Counted from the first letter of the stretch, positions 48,721 through 60,833 are shown. The stretch: 64,000 bases of DNA from Diphasiastrum complanatum (GCA_029204225.1 CM055105.1:10556551-10620550), one strand, 5' to 3'. The notes: generated from the letters alone by a model not told the origin. Program-made: numbers and translations.

Positions 48721-49575
48721 TGCTCTAGGTGCTTGCTTAAGCCCATAAAGGCTTCTTGGCAACAAACAAACTTTTTCCTCTTGATCTTCTTTGATGAAGC
48801 CCTCGGGTTGCCTCATGAAAATCTCCTCTTCCAAATATCCATTGAGAAAAGCATCAGTCACATCAAGTTGAAATAGAGGCCAATTGAAAGTAGCTGCAAG
48901 AGAAATAATCAACCTTACGGAAACTAGCTTAGCAACAGGAGCAAAAGTTTCATCAAAATCTACTCCCTTGGCTTGCAAGAACCCCTTTGCCACTAGCCTT
49001 GCCTTGTGTTTGTTGATGCTCCCATCTTGATTGTACTTCAATCTATAGATCCAACTGCACTCAAGTGGCTTTCTTCCTTGAGAAAGATCCACAAGCTTCC
49101 ATGTATGATTCTCCATAAGAGCATCATACTCTTTTAGCATGGCATCCCTCCATTCTTGTGACTCCATAGCTTCTTCAAAGCAACTTGGCTCATCAAACAT
49201 AGAAGTTAGAGAAGTGTAAGAGGTAAGTGAATGTAGATCTTCCCTTTGTTCACCTTTGTCAACATAGGTGAGCCTTGAGGGCTCGGCCTTCCTTCTTGTA
49301 GATCTCCTTGGAGTCCTCGGATCTTGAGATGGATATTCAAGATCTTGATCACATATAGGCTCCTCCTCAAACGTTACAAGATCCTTGACATAAGATGGAT
49401 TAGAAGCTTTCACATTCAACTTGTAGTAGTTACCTTCACCAAAAGTAATATCTCTACTCACTAAAATCTTCTTAGTGATTGGATTATAGACTCTGTATCC
49501 CTTGCTATTTTCAGCAGAACCAGCAAAGATCTCTTTTATAGAAGTAGGATCATCATTTTTTTTTGTATCTAATGT
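48721..49575 (-). pseudogene. Copia integrase end and RT start, cut by an LTR
   Basis: An open minus-strand frame of about 285 residues: SIKEIFAGSAENSKGYRVYN (integrase end), a linker with PRRSTRRK, then the RT blocks WRDAMLKEYDALMENHTW, IYRLKYNQDGSINKHKARLV, FDETFAPVAKLVSVRLIISL, QLDVTDAFLNGYLEEEIFM and LYGLKQAPRA. It stops at the junction with a gypsy fragment before the YVDD motif. Its 5' end abuts the LTR at 49576. It continues the copia protein that breaks off at 44258, although on the other strand. Hardly any damage apart from the ends. Confidence 0.85.
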
Positions 49576-50376
49576 TGTTGGGGTTATTCCCAACAAAGTG
49601 TAAATAAATAAAATCCTCTAATAAAATGTGTTGCGAGGGCATGGCATCCTGCGTGTATAAGCCCATGGCCCAATGAGCATGCAACTAGAGTTGTAAATAA
49701 AATAAACGTAACTTGGGCCTTGGAATTAAAATAAAACTAGAGGCCCAATGTCATTTTTCAACTTAGAGATCACTTTTTAGAGTTGGATCCAAATTGGGAC
49801 TCACATGAATCTTGTGATTTCTAATGTACTTTTTGTGGACCCTTGGATCAAGTTGGGTCCAAGATGAATGGATAGGATCATTGTGAATATTATCCAATAA
49901 GATTGAGGGGCAAGGGCCTTTCCCATTTTATAAAAAAAATACCATTTGTACACTATTTTCATGCTTAATGAGAAGGAGAAAACTCTACCATTCTTGGAAG
50001 AGAAGCATCCTCATTTGCTATTATCTACTTGCTATTGCTCTTGATTGTGTTTTCCATTGCTTTCAATTTTCATGTTTATTGTTTGCCATAGGTGTAAGGA
50101 GCATTTGAGCTAACCTCCACCCTCACTCTCTATCTCTCTCTTTCTCTTCCCTTCTCAATCTCTTCTTCTCCATTCCTTCTCTTCAACCAAAACTATGATG
50201 AATGTTAGTGTAGAGGAGTAGAGTTAAAGAGGAGTAGTATAGTGGTGAGTAGAGTTAAGGGAGAAAGTAGGAAATTAACTAAAAGTAGCATCTATGCATA
50301 GTTAGGTACCTATCCAGTGATCTAACCTTTGTTGACAGGCAAAAGGGCTATACTACGAGAGATCTTCAACCCCACA
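49576..50376 (+). mobile_element. LTR (family 1, copy D), 5' LTR
   Basis: 801 bp from TGTTGGGGTTATTCCC to CAACCCCACA, reverse complement of copies A-C. It is followed one base later by a primer site, so it is a 5' LTR in plus orientation. The bases before it, AATGT (49571-49575), read ACATT on the other strand, which matches GCATT next to copy B except for one base. Confidence 0.9.
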
Positions 50377-50377
50377 G

Positions 50378-50394
50378 TGGCGCCGTTGCCGGGG
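50378..50394 (+). other. Primer binding site, tRNA-Asp type
   Basis: TGGCGCCGTTGCCGGGG is the exact complement of the 3' end of plant tRNA-Asp, as used by Athila-like and related gypsy elements. It lies one base after the LTR. Confidence 0.9.
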
Positions 50395-50699
50395 ATAGGT
50401 TTCCACTAATCAGTTTAGCTGCATTTTAGCTATTTTCTTGCTTTTTAGAGTAGTTTAGGTAGATTTTTGGGAGTTTAGAGTTAGTTTTTTGTATTTCTTT
50501 GTATTTGGACTGTTCACAGCTAGTGGAGGAGGTGTGAGAGGGTAGAGGAGGCCCTGAATAACCTCTAAGGGCTTGAAACCCAAACCAATCATCCAAAAAA
50601 CTCAAAAAAACACACCAATTTATATTTTGGAGAGAAAAAGAGCCAAAAAAACTTATCAGATTTTTATATCTCCAGAATCAGTGGAAACTAACCCTTGCA

Positions 50700-51400
50700 T
50701 GACTGGCAGTAGCTCCAGGGTACTGTCCTAGACCAGCATAGAAGCCTGCGAGAGTTAGTTCGAAGCAGATTGTAAAAATCAGAGAGAAATCATGAAAAAT
50801 TCAAAAAACCGTTGAAGAAATCCAAAAAAATTCACATCTTCATAAGAACTCTTGCAGAGCCCTCTGAAGTTCCATCTCAGTGAGACCAGGACACAAAGAA
50901 GCTTGCAAGAGTTAGTTTGATGGTTAAGTGCATGTGCAAGAGTTCCCAGTGAAAAAAAGATGGGAAAGTACTAGTGAACCCTTGCAGACAGTGAGATTTT
51001 CAGTTCCAGTGGTCAAGAACTCTCGCAGAGGATTTTGAAGTTCCATCTCAGTGAGACCAGGACAAAGAAGAGCTTGCAAGAGTTAGTTTGATTCCAGTGA
51101 GCAGAAAATTGGATTTAAGTGTTAAAAAATCACTAAAAAGTGAAGATCCAGCAAATCCTTCCAATAAGAACTCTCGCAGACCCTCTCAATCGATTCAGAA
51201 TGTCAAATTACATCAGTGATAAAGCCTGCGGAGTTAGTATGAAGATCTGGTGAAGATCAAGCACAAAAAGTGATTTTGAACCCTTGCAAACAGTGAAATT
51301 TTCACTTCTTGCGAGAGTTAACTCTTGCGGAGAATTCTATAATGAGATCTGACCCAGATCCAGCTATTGTGAAGCTTGCGAGAGTTACTTCCCAGAGATT
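50700..51400. repeat. Leader with recurring GCTTGCGAGAGTTAGT motif
   Basis: GC(T/C)TGC(G/A)(A)GAGTTAGT occurs near 50738, 50909, 51071, 51218 and 51375. An 80 bp block containing GAAGTTCCATCTCAGTGAGA is duplicated (about 50865 and 51028). This untranslated leader of about 1.2 kb separates the primer site from gag. Confidence 0.65.
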
Positions 51401-51596
51401 TGAAAGATATCAAGTTTTTACCTGCAAAAATAGCTAAAGAACCCTCGCACAACCAACCCTCGCAGACCAGATTAGTGGAAAGATCTGCATCAGATCCAGC
51501 TACTATCAAAATCTCAGAAAAGGAGTAAAAAGTTATCAAGGAAAAACCACCGTAAAAGGCCAAAATTCATTCCGGCCGATTAGATCGATCGGATCT

Positions 51597-53457
51597 TTGA
51601 AGATCCAGACTGCATCCTACTATATAACCAAGATCCAATCACTTTGGAACCCACCATCGGATGAATCTGAGATCGAGACAATCAATAGCACAAAGGATAG
51701 CAGATCAAGCACCACACCTTCCCAGATTAGCAGCTGTGTAATAAGAGGCAGAACCGGAACCAGCACCAATGGATCTAATGGGCCAACCCGTACTTGTCGC
51801 ACCCTTGCATGCAGTTCAGAGAGCACCATGGATGGAGATACCAAAATACGACGGATCATCAGATCCGATCGGATTCTTCCAGATCTACGAGCAAGCTTGT
51901 GAAATCTACGACGAATGGACACCTGCAGAGAAGCTGATGCTATTCCCTATGTCCTTACTTGCAGTGGCTCAGGATTGGTTTTTTAACCTGTCAGAGGAAG
52001 AGAAATCCACCTGGGAAGTGGTTAAAGTGGTTCTCATTATGCGCTTTAAACCAAGAAAGTTCTTGGAAGACCCGTTTCTCCTGCTGAGCAAAGTGAAGAT
52101 GAGAAAATGAGAAAGGGTCCTGGACTATATTGAACGGATCAAACATCTACGATTCGACTATAGTGCAGCCTTGACTCCCGATCATGCAGTGATCATGTGG
52201 TTCCTAGCCAGATTACCACGAAGCATCATAAGAGAACTGAAACGACAAGAGTAGTACGCTACTCTGCAAGAAGCTATGGAAGATGCCATCAGGGAAGAGG
52301 ATGAGGAATCTGATGACAAATATCCTTCCACCCACACTCCTACTCTCTCGATCACATCATCATCATCAAACGCATCCGCTCTATCCACAGAACTACTGTT
52401 GGAGCAAATGACAAAACTACACAAACAATAGATGGAGCAACTTACGGCGCAGTTTGACCAAAAACTGAAGGCCTTACAAGGAACTGTAGCAGTAACTCCA
52501 CATCAATCGGACCCAAACTAGCTGCAGTATCCTCGACAAGAAAATGTATGGTGCTCATTATGCACGCAAAACCATACAACAAATGAGTGTTCAGTCTTAA
52601 AGCAAAATCAAGGACTGACACATAGATTCTGCCATCTGTGCAATGCAACATCGCACGTTACGACATTTTGCCTGTTTAACCCCAGGGTTGTTCAACAGAA
52701 GAAGAGTCCATAACAGACTTCTTATCCTTATCATTAAGGGGCACCTAACGCGGCACCAAGGTATAGCGCACCCAATAAACCACAATGCATGGCCTTACTT
52801 GCTCCACCAGGGCCAGCCAATCAACAAGTGGCCCATGTAAACCTGACAACAGCGGAACAAGAAATGCAAATGCCACCTCAACTTGAGCAGCAGCAGTGGT
52901 ACGGACCAAATGAACCATTTATGGATCCTGTCATAAATGAATATTTTTCGGCCTATGCAGCTCAAACTCAACGTCAAGGTGGAAGAAATTACGACTACTA
53001 CGGATGCGACGAAGGACACAGAATTGCAGAATGTCCCTACAAGGGACAATATACAACCTCCTGTCGAGATTGCGGTTATGGACACTATTTCAAGAATTGT
53101 CCATTTAAACCTGGAACCAGTGCACCTCTTAACCTCATTTCCATACAGCAACCAGCAGTTTCAGTGGGGATGCCATCGAAAGGTCGACAAGACCACGCTC
53201 CTGTGTTAGCTGTTACGCGAGCATAGAAGAGGAAGGAAGTGGCTCCCTCACCACCACCATCGGTCACTGACTACCAACCCTCAACTTCAGCGCCATATCC
53301 AAATGTGAGAGAAGAAAGAAGAGAGTACCTGAAAATAAGACACTGCGTACAAAAAGCACAAGAGGAGGAAAAAGAGCATGAACGAGACATTTTTACAGAA
53401 CCTCCAGTCGGCGTCGAATGGGAACCGCAAGCAGGCTCACCACTGCGCACTGATTAG
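51597..53457 (+). pseudogene. Gypsy gag with four zinc-knuckle-like motifs
   Basis: The Retrotrans_gag core is at 51769-52250: WMEIPKYDGSSDPIGFFQIY, MLFPMSLLAVAQDWFFNLSE, VLIMRFKPRKFLEDPF. Stops at 52108, about 52252 and 52429 interrupt an otherwise single frame. Downstream lie four C/H clusters: CSLCTQNHTTNEC (about 52552), CHLCNATSHVTTFC (about 52630), YYGCDEGHRIAEC (about 53000, first Cys replaced by Tyr) and CRDCGYGHYFKNC (about 53062). Three of them have three, not four, residues between the second Cys and the His. A Pro-rich and charged tail ends with a TAG at 53455-53457. The element uses tRNA-Asp and belongs to LTR copy D. Its pol is missing; the next base stretch is a copia LTR. Confidence 0.75.
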
Positions 53458-53478
53458 AATGATCGGTTGCACCAACAT

Positions 53479-54152
53479 GAAAAAGGCCAAAAACTAGTTT
53501 TATAGACATATGACACATGGCATCAATCTATTGATTGCATGAGCCACACCCTTTGGTTAGGTGTCATATCCCATGTGTAGAGGACAACTCACACGTGTGG
53601 AATAAGCTAAAGTAGGCGAATTTTGACTTCTAGAAGATTTCCAAGTAGATCTCCATATAGAAGGAAAATGGACCAAAAGTGCTCAAAATAGAAGGTTTTG
53701 TCCACGTGTCAATTTTGCATGATGAATCATCATATGACAAAGCACCTTCACACATGTGGGATCAGAGGGATGATCAGTACCACGAGCTTTCACTTATTGT
53801 ATATACAGAGCCACATTTGGCCATAATCATTGTGAGACACCAATCTTGGTTTTGGAAGCAATTTTGAGTGATTCTCTCCATTTGTCTACATTTGTTTTGA
53901 TTGTTTTGAGGTTCTATCAATGTGTACTTAATTTTCAGGTTGGAGTCCATACTCAGACAGTGATTCACACGTGTGAAACCATAAAGTACACTTACCTTCA
54001 ATTAATGATTGTTCTTGTTAGGATTTTGTGTCTAGAATTGATCTAGATTGATCTTAATCTGAAGTAGATTGATAGATCAAGTAATCTGACAACCAATCCC
54101 TCTTGAGGATCAGATTAGGATCCACTCTTGGTCCTTTTTGTACTTTTTGCAC
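53479..54152 (+). mobile_element. Copia-type LTR (family 2), 5'-truncated
   Basis: 53479-53880 is the reverse complement of 2700-3120. It then continues to TTTTTGCACA at 54152, directly before a primer site. The first 165 bp or so of the LTR are missing, so it joins the preceding gag at an internal point. Confidence 0.7.
53799..53805 (+). promoter_or_regulatory. TATA box of the family 2 LTR
   Basis: TGTATATACAG, in the block conserved with the minus-strand copy (2794-2803). Confidence 0.5.
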
Positions 54153-54153
54153 A

Positions 54154-54165
54154 TGGTATCAGAGC
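54154..54165 (+). other. Primer binding site (tRNA-Met type)
   Basis: TGGTATCAGAGC, the standard copia site, two bases after the LTR end. Confidence 0.85.
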
Positions 54166-56734
54166 CAAGTACAAGAGGTTTTATTAATATTTATAGGCTT
54201 AGTTCAAATCAAAGCCAAAATTAGTAGTTTTTTGGAAACTAGTCAAATTTTGTGTAGCGAGTTGGATTTGATAGCTATCCTCAAAAAATTTTGTCCAGAT
54301 CTTGTTGTGGGATGTAGGAACTCTTTTCACACGTGTGAGGTCGTACAGCTCCGGTTTTGACTGAGAAATTTCAAAAATTTGTAGAATTTAAGTCACATAC
54401 TCAATTTGAGTGATTTTTAGTGCAAAATCAAGCAATTTCTATAGAGAATCTAATCCCTTGATTAGTTCTTGGATTAGATTGGCCAAAACATTAAAATTGA
54501 AACTTGAAATAGGTGCATTAATTGATCTTCTCTGATTTTTTGAGTGTATGTTGAAGTTAAGAGAGATTTTGCTAAAATTCATAGATTAAGGAGTGATATG
54601 CAAGGTGAGAGGTTGAAATCCAATGTACCATCACTCTAGATTTGTTCAAGAGTGATAGGGTCAAGTTTAGAAGCATCAATTTGCTAGAAAACATCTTTGG
54701 ATCTGTCCTCCAAGTGAAACCTTTGAGAGTTTCTAGTGCATATAGAGCATCTATGCAAATCTTTTGTAGAATGTGACATAGATTGGCTTCAATTGAGAGT
54801 TCTAGAAAAGAGATTGAGATCCAAGTCACATTGTTCAACCCTACTCAATTTGTTTGAGTGATTGTAAGGTTTGAAAAGAGTCATTAAGGTGTCTATGACA
54901 AATGTGTAGAGAGAGATCCAATTTTCTAAGAGTTCTTTCCTCTGTAGAGGGCAAGATCTAGAAGCTCATTATGTGTTGTTATTGGTGGAGAGTTTGTCTC
55001 TTCCTAGGTGATCAAATCTTTCTAAGTGGTATTAGCTCTTTAAAGCACAATATCTTAGTGAGAAAAATCACAACTTTTGATTTTGAATTTCATTCCAAGT
55101 CTTAAAAAGTAGAGTAATTGGTGGAATCCAATAGGAGTGATTAAATGCAATATGTTGAGCAAAAATTACTTGGAAAACTATCATCCTCCACTCATCATCA
55201 ACAGAGAAAAGCTGATTTACAAGGTTTTTTGTCAACATTAGATGCGGATTCTGAGGAAGACATGCCAGTTGACTCTGATGAAGAAGACGTTCTTCCACTT
55301 CATCAGCTGAAAACGAGAGTGTTGACTGTGAAGTTCTGAATTGAGAGGCATCAGTGAAAATTCCTTAGAAAATGTACTTTAAAAAAAAGAATGCAAATAT
55401 AATCTAAGTTATTTTGTATTTCAATGGGATTTCGAGTTTCAAAAATCATTTGTTCTCTTGAATTATTATTTTTGTGTAATTATGATGGTTTTGTGAAGTT
55501 TGCAACAAAAAACTTGTAGTTCTTTATTTAAAATATGTATTTTTTGGTCTTTTTTAAAAACAAAATTTAGAGATTTATTAAAAAAATCCATGATTTTGGC
55601 CTAAAACTAGGACCATTAAAAAACACCAAAAAATATTACTCTTTTTCAGGTCAAAGTCCCAAAACAAATGTCATCATGTTGTTGACTGAAGTAGAACTTA
55701 CTCTCTTTCTACCATACTTCTGGAAGCTTGGAAACTTCTATTGGCTAGAGGAGCACGGAGCGATCGAGTGAGTCATCAGGGTGGAAGCAACTGTCCTCGG
55801 TCCCTACCATAAGGGCATTGTGGGCCCTTCCCCTTTTAGGACTTTTTGACGAAACCAACTCCTCGTTCAAAAAACCCCTAACATTGGTGCGTTTGTCGAA
55901 AGTCGAAATATTTTCAAAAAATGTTGTTTGAAAGAGTAGTTATTTGTATCACTGGTCTCTTAAGAACTAGTTTTCATACTACCAGAAGTCTACAAGTTTC
56001 GTAGGTCCTAGATTGCGTTTGTTGAAAACAATTCCACTATCTAAATCGTCAAAGCTGCAAGCTAACATGACCGTACAGGCAGCTAGTACCACACGTTGAT
56101 ATCAGGTCAAAGTGGGTAGCATCACATAGTGATGTGTGCTGATCCCACACCTAGAATACACGTTTTAGGGCCATGACACACATGAGTTTAGAATCCAACC
56201 CTAGCTGCACGTGATCCGACTTCACCAATACCATTCAGTTTGGACTAGAGACTGCATATAGCTTTCACCAGTAGGAAGTTTAGGCAATGTTGCCAAGTAC
56301 TATTATAAATCTTTTATAGAGTGACGAGACAGGTTAGACAATGGGGTTTATCGTAAAACCTAGGGTAAAGGTGAAAACTAAAGCCCTGAGTTGAAAATCA
56401 TTACCCTATGACCCACCAACCCTAGCATCCCACAGAGACAGCACATGGTACAAAGAACCAAGAAAAACTGTGTTTTCACAGATTCTCACTGAATCTGTGA
56501 ACACAGTTTTTTTTTTATCGTCCTTCTTTTACTTTCGTTGGTTACAGTTCGTTACGGTTTGGCCTTCTTGTTAGAGCAGTTTCCAAGCAGAAGTGTTTCT
56601 CAGGTTACAACGTGTATTCCCAACTTGTCAGTGGGGAGAGACGGATACGTTACTCAGCGCATTTACAAGCCATGCAACCAGTCCTGCTTTCCTCCTTTTG
56701 AGACCTCCTCGGTCATGGGTGAGAGATAATCTTC
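54166..56734. other. Leader of a copia element and unassigned sequence
   Basis: No recognisable gag. A 65-codon frame at 55145-55339 has a short acidic segment (DADSEEDMPVDSDEED) but no further support. The stretch from 55690 has a different base composition, so a junction may lie there. Confidence 0.35.
56463..56511. repeat. Hairpin with 21-23 bp arms
   Basis: AAAAACTGTGTTTTCACAGA at 56463 pairs with TCTGTGAACACAGTTTTT ending at 56511; the arms are complete apart from a two-base bulge, with a five-base loop TCACT. A T-run follows. Confidence 0.85.
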
Positions 56735-56855
56735 ATGGATTCGATCTCCTCGTTCATGGCTTGGATCCATTTGTCCTTGTTTGGATTGTCAATGGCTTTC
56801 TCAAATGTTTATGGTTGACCATTGAATCCATAAAACTCTTGTAGGAAAGAAGATT
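56735..56855 (-). pseudogene. Copia RT start, short fragment
   Basis: On the minus strand EKAIDNPNKDKWIQAMNEEI is a standard copia RT N-terminal block. Upstream is EFYGFNGQP with a stop. It is cut on its 5' side by the LTR remnant at 56868. Confidence 0.75.
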
Positions 56856-56867
56856 TTAGTCGGTGAG

Positions 56868-57050
56868 CAGCCCTTCTGCTTGTCAAAGAGGGTTAGAACA
56901 CTTGGATAGAATCCTAACCTAGCTTAGTTGCAAGATATAGATGCTTTTACTCTCTTCACTAACACTACACCACCTTAACACAACCCCTTCCTACACTAAC
57001 CCAACATACATCATAATTTGTAGTGAAAAAGAGAGAAAGAGAGAGATGAG
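56868..57050 (-). mobile_element. LTR (family 1, copy E), short diverged piece
   Basis: CCCTTCTGCTTGTCAAAGAG and the following ACACTTGGATAGAATCCTAACC match the outer 190 bp of copy B with many changes. The rest of the LTR and the end of the accessory ORF are missing. Confidence 0.6.
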
Positions 57051-57056
57051 TTGTGT

Positions 57057-57890
57057 CGCTCTATAATACACTCGTGCCACTACTGGCTGGTCCTCAACTT
57101 TCTGAAACCAGGGCGGTATTAGGATCAAAACAAATCGCCAGCAAAATTTCATCCCATTTTGTGGGGACTCCCATCAAAATTTCCAAGTCCCGGGCATATG
57201 TTGCGGCCGCGTAGACTGTCAGATCTGGGCAGGTGAGAAATTGTTGCCAGAACTGAATGAAAGTCCTCTTGGCATCTACATCTATTTTCCACCCATACTG
57301 TGAGTTTATCTTCGGCCAATTCCTTGTGTGGATCATAATTTTGTATAGGGGGGTGCCACACTCCTCCAATTTAGATCTACGTGGGTAGGGGAGGTAGTGG
57401 GTGTTGACCCGTAATTGCCTGGGACTGGTAACGTACGCCCTGATGGCCGTAGGGTCCCATTCAAACAATCATTTTTTCCATTTCGACTGAGCTCCTAAGG
57501 TTGGGATTTAGGCCAGCTCATTGTCCTTTATCTCCTTTATTGTCACTAAGAGTTGCTAGCCGTCGCGTGAGCTTTAATGTGGGAACTATGTCATATAGGA
57601 ATTGATTTTGTCCTCTATCGAGGTTGGCTTCCTGAATGCGCGGCTGGTGGAGATCGATCTCAAGCCTTGTGGGGATGAGGCTTGTGTCTGGCTCATATCT
57701 GGACTTGTATCTTGCCCCTGAGTGTCAGCTCTTGTGGTATCCTGGGGCCCCTGATCTTGTGCACCTGAGCCGTGGTCTGGGCTGCCTGTGCAGCATCAAA
57801 GACAGGTGGCACTGGAATTGCCAGTGGGACTGGTTGTGGTTTATGCTCCATGAACTTCTGGTAGGCCTTGAGAGCTTGCCTGGCCATGCC
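57057..57890 (-). pseudogene. Retroelement accessory ORF, copy E (diverged)
   Basis: Reads FEWDPTAIRAYVTSPRQLRV, LPYPRRSKLEECGTPLYKIM and AAATYARDLEILMGVPTKWD (57468-57160), clearly the same family as 585-1700 but diverged. Upstream (57887-57693) it carries KAYQKFMEHKPQPVPLAIPV, the same post-coiled-coil linker. It is cut at about 57890. Confidence 0.7.
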
Positions 57891-57894
57891 ATAT

Positions 57895-60800
57895 CGAGGT
57901 GCAAAAAGATCGATTTATACTGCTAATGATGTTGAGTGTAGGATTGAAGGAATAGGTAGCATTCCATTGCATGCATCATCATCAAAATCTCTTTGCTTAC
58001 ATGATGTATTGTATGTACCTAGATTGACCAAGAATCTCATTAGTTTAGGATAGTTGTTTGATAGTGGATTGGATGTCAAGTTTCAAGTTGACAAGTGTAT
58101 AATTTCAAGAGAAAATGAAGTTATTGCTAGAGGATCTAGAATTAACATTTCAGATATTGCTTATGAGACCAAGGTCCTATAGGAGGATCTGTGGCACAAG
58201 AGATTGGGTCATCCCAATTTCAAAGCCATGCAATCTATGGTCAAAGAAGGAAAAGTTGTTGGTCTACCAAAGACACTGTCAAAGGAGCTTCTACCTTGTG
58301 AAGCCTGTGTGCTGGCAAAGTCACACAAAAGGCCTTTTTCTAGATCAAGTATCAAGACAAAGCAACTATCTGAACTTGTGCACTCTGATGTTCATTTCTC
58401 ATCAACTAAGAGCAAAGGAGGAGCAAATTGCTTTGTTTCCTTTGTAGATGATTATACAAGATATTCTTGGATCTATATGTTGTCTTCAAAAGCCATGGTC
58501 TATGATGTTTTTCTTACTTTCAAAGCTTATGTAGAGAAGCAATTTCCTTTCAAGTTGAAAGCTTTGAGAAGTTTTTGTGGAGAAGAATACACCTCCAATA
58601 AGTTTAAAGACTTTTGTGAGAGAGGGGGTATTCAAAGAGAGTTTTCTTGTTCATATACTCCTCGTAAAATGGAGTTGCTGAGAGAAAAAATAGAACTTTG
58701 TGTGAATGTGCAAAAGCCATTAGGATAGAAGCTTCTCTGCCTAAAACATTTTGGGAAGAGATAGTTGGATGTGCAAACTATCTTTATAATAGGCTTCCAA
58801 ATTTTGCAATAGGAGGAAAGACACCATTTGAGATGTTGTATAAGAAAAAGCCTAAGGTAGATCATCTTAGGATTTTTGGCTGTGTATGCTTTGTGCATGT
58901 GCCTCTAGAAACTAGGAAGAAAGAAGATCCTAGTGCAGTAAAAGAAATTTCTGTAGGATATGCATCCACTAAAAAAGCATACAAGATTTATTTGCCCTCT
59001 ACTGACAAGAATGTTGTTAGTAGAGATGTGATCTTCCATGAAGATTAGAAGTTTAACTTGGATGATGCATAGATCAAGGAGACTCATGCAAGATCTACAA
59101 TCATCAATCTTGATGTTGTTCATGAGGAGGTGAGGCCGAGGCTTGAGGAGGAGCAAATTCAAGCTACCACACCCAGAAGGTCTACAAGAGCAAGATCTAA
59201 ACCAAGGAGGCTCACATATGATGAAGAAGGAAGGCAAGTGGAAGGTGAAACTTCCTATCATGCACTTTTTATATTAGATGAAGAGCCTAAGGATGTCCAA
59301 GAAGCTTTTCAATCCAAGGAATGGATTGAAGCAATGACCCAAGAGTTTGAGGCCTTGATGTCAAACAACACATGGGGGCTTGTGGAGCCACCAAACAACA
59401 TGCATGTGATTGGATGTAAGTGGGTATTCAGAATCAAGTATAATCATGATGGATCTATTAATAAGTATAAAGCAAGACTTTGTGCCAAAGGCTACTCACA
59501 GATCAAAGGTCTTGACTATGAAGACACCTTTGCACCAGTTGCAAAGATGGTAACAATTCGAATACTCATCTCTCTTGCATGTTTTCACAAATGGAGTATG
59601 TTCCAGCTTGATGTTTCTAATGCATTTCTCAATGGTTACCTTGAGGAGGAGATTAATATGGAGCAGTCTCTAGGTTTTGTGAAGGAAGGTGATGAATCAA
59701 AAGTTTGTCTTTTGTTCAAAAGTCTGTATGGACTGAAACAGGCACCAAGGTCTTGGTATGCAAGGCTCAATTCCTATCTCATATCACTCGGATTTTGTCT
59801 AAGTGAATATGACCCTTCTCTGTATTATAAGTTTGTAGATAACTTTGTAATTATTCTTCTCATCTATGTAGATGATATCATTCTTTGTGGAAACAATGAG
59901 AAGTTAGTTGAAGAAACTAAGAATGCACTTGATACTGAGTTTAAGATGCAGGACTTAGGAGTTCTTCACTATATTCTAGGCCTTGAAATAGATTTTTGGA
60001 AAGGTCATGCATTTATAAGCCAAAGTAGATATGCACTTTCCATGCTCAAAAAATTCCATATGGAAAATTGTAAAGGCATAGATACACCCATGGAGCACAC
60101 TGTAAAAGTTCCTATTAAAGATGATGAAAAATCCTTTGAGGACATCACTCTTTATAGGACTCTTATTGGCTCACTTATTTGGTTAATAGTGACTAGGCCT
60201 GATCTAAGCTTTTGTGTTCATAATCTAAGTCAACACATGTAGGATCCAAAGTTATATTATTGGAAGTTGGCTTTAAGAGTCTTGAGGTATATATCTTATA
60301 CCTTGGATTATGGACTATACTATAAAGGAGAAGATCTAACTTTGATTGCTTTTTCATATTCAGATTTTGCAGGAGACAGGTTGGATAGGAAATCCACAAG
60401 TGCTTACACTATATTTCTTGGTTTCTTGGCTATCAAAGAAGTAGGCAACTATTTCCTTATCATCTTGTGAAGCTGAGTACAAATATCTTACAACCACAAC
60501 AAAGGAGGTTTTATGGATCAAAAGGCTACTTTTGGAGCTAAAGTGTTATGCAGATGAGGATTTACCAATTATCAAGATGATAACATTTCTGCTCAGGCTC
60601 TTGCAAATACTCCAGTCTTTCATGCAAGGAGCAAGCATATTGAAGTGGCTCATCATTTTGTAAGAGAAAAAGTCATTTGGGAGAGAGATCTCATTGGAGC
60701 ATGTTTCATCTTCACATTGTGTTGCAGATATTCTCACCAAACCTCTACTCAAAAATGTGTTTATCAAGATGAAGTCTAACCTTGGCCTAATTTTGAAATC
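57895..60800 (+). pseudogene. Copia pol, nearly complete
   Basis: Order: protease end (LHDVLYVPRLTKNLISLG, to 58050), GAG-pre-integrase (LWHKRLGHPNFKAMQSM from 58191), integrase (LVHSDVHFSS, FVSFVDDYTRYSWIY, then a damaged LRSFCGEEY where the second Asp should be), integrase end, RT (a 370-residue open frame at 59130-60242 with FQLDVSNAFLNGYLEEEI and the intact catalytic LIYVDDIILCG), and RNase H (YSDFAGDRLDRKSTSAY, then SSCEAEYKYLTT) in several frames. Stops include 58051, 58182 and 60240. RT is the best-preserved part. A polypurine stretch and an LTR start follow at 60834. The 5' side is broken by accessory ORF copy E. Confidence 0.85.
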
Positions 60801-60833
60801 TATGTTGATAGGAACATAAATTTCAAGGACGAG

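Noticed and set aside
55145-55339. Small acidic ORF as a gene
   Set aside because: Only 65 codons, no homologue recognised, no splice or promoter support.
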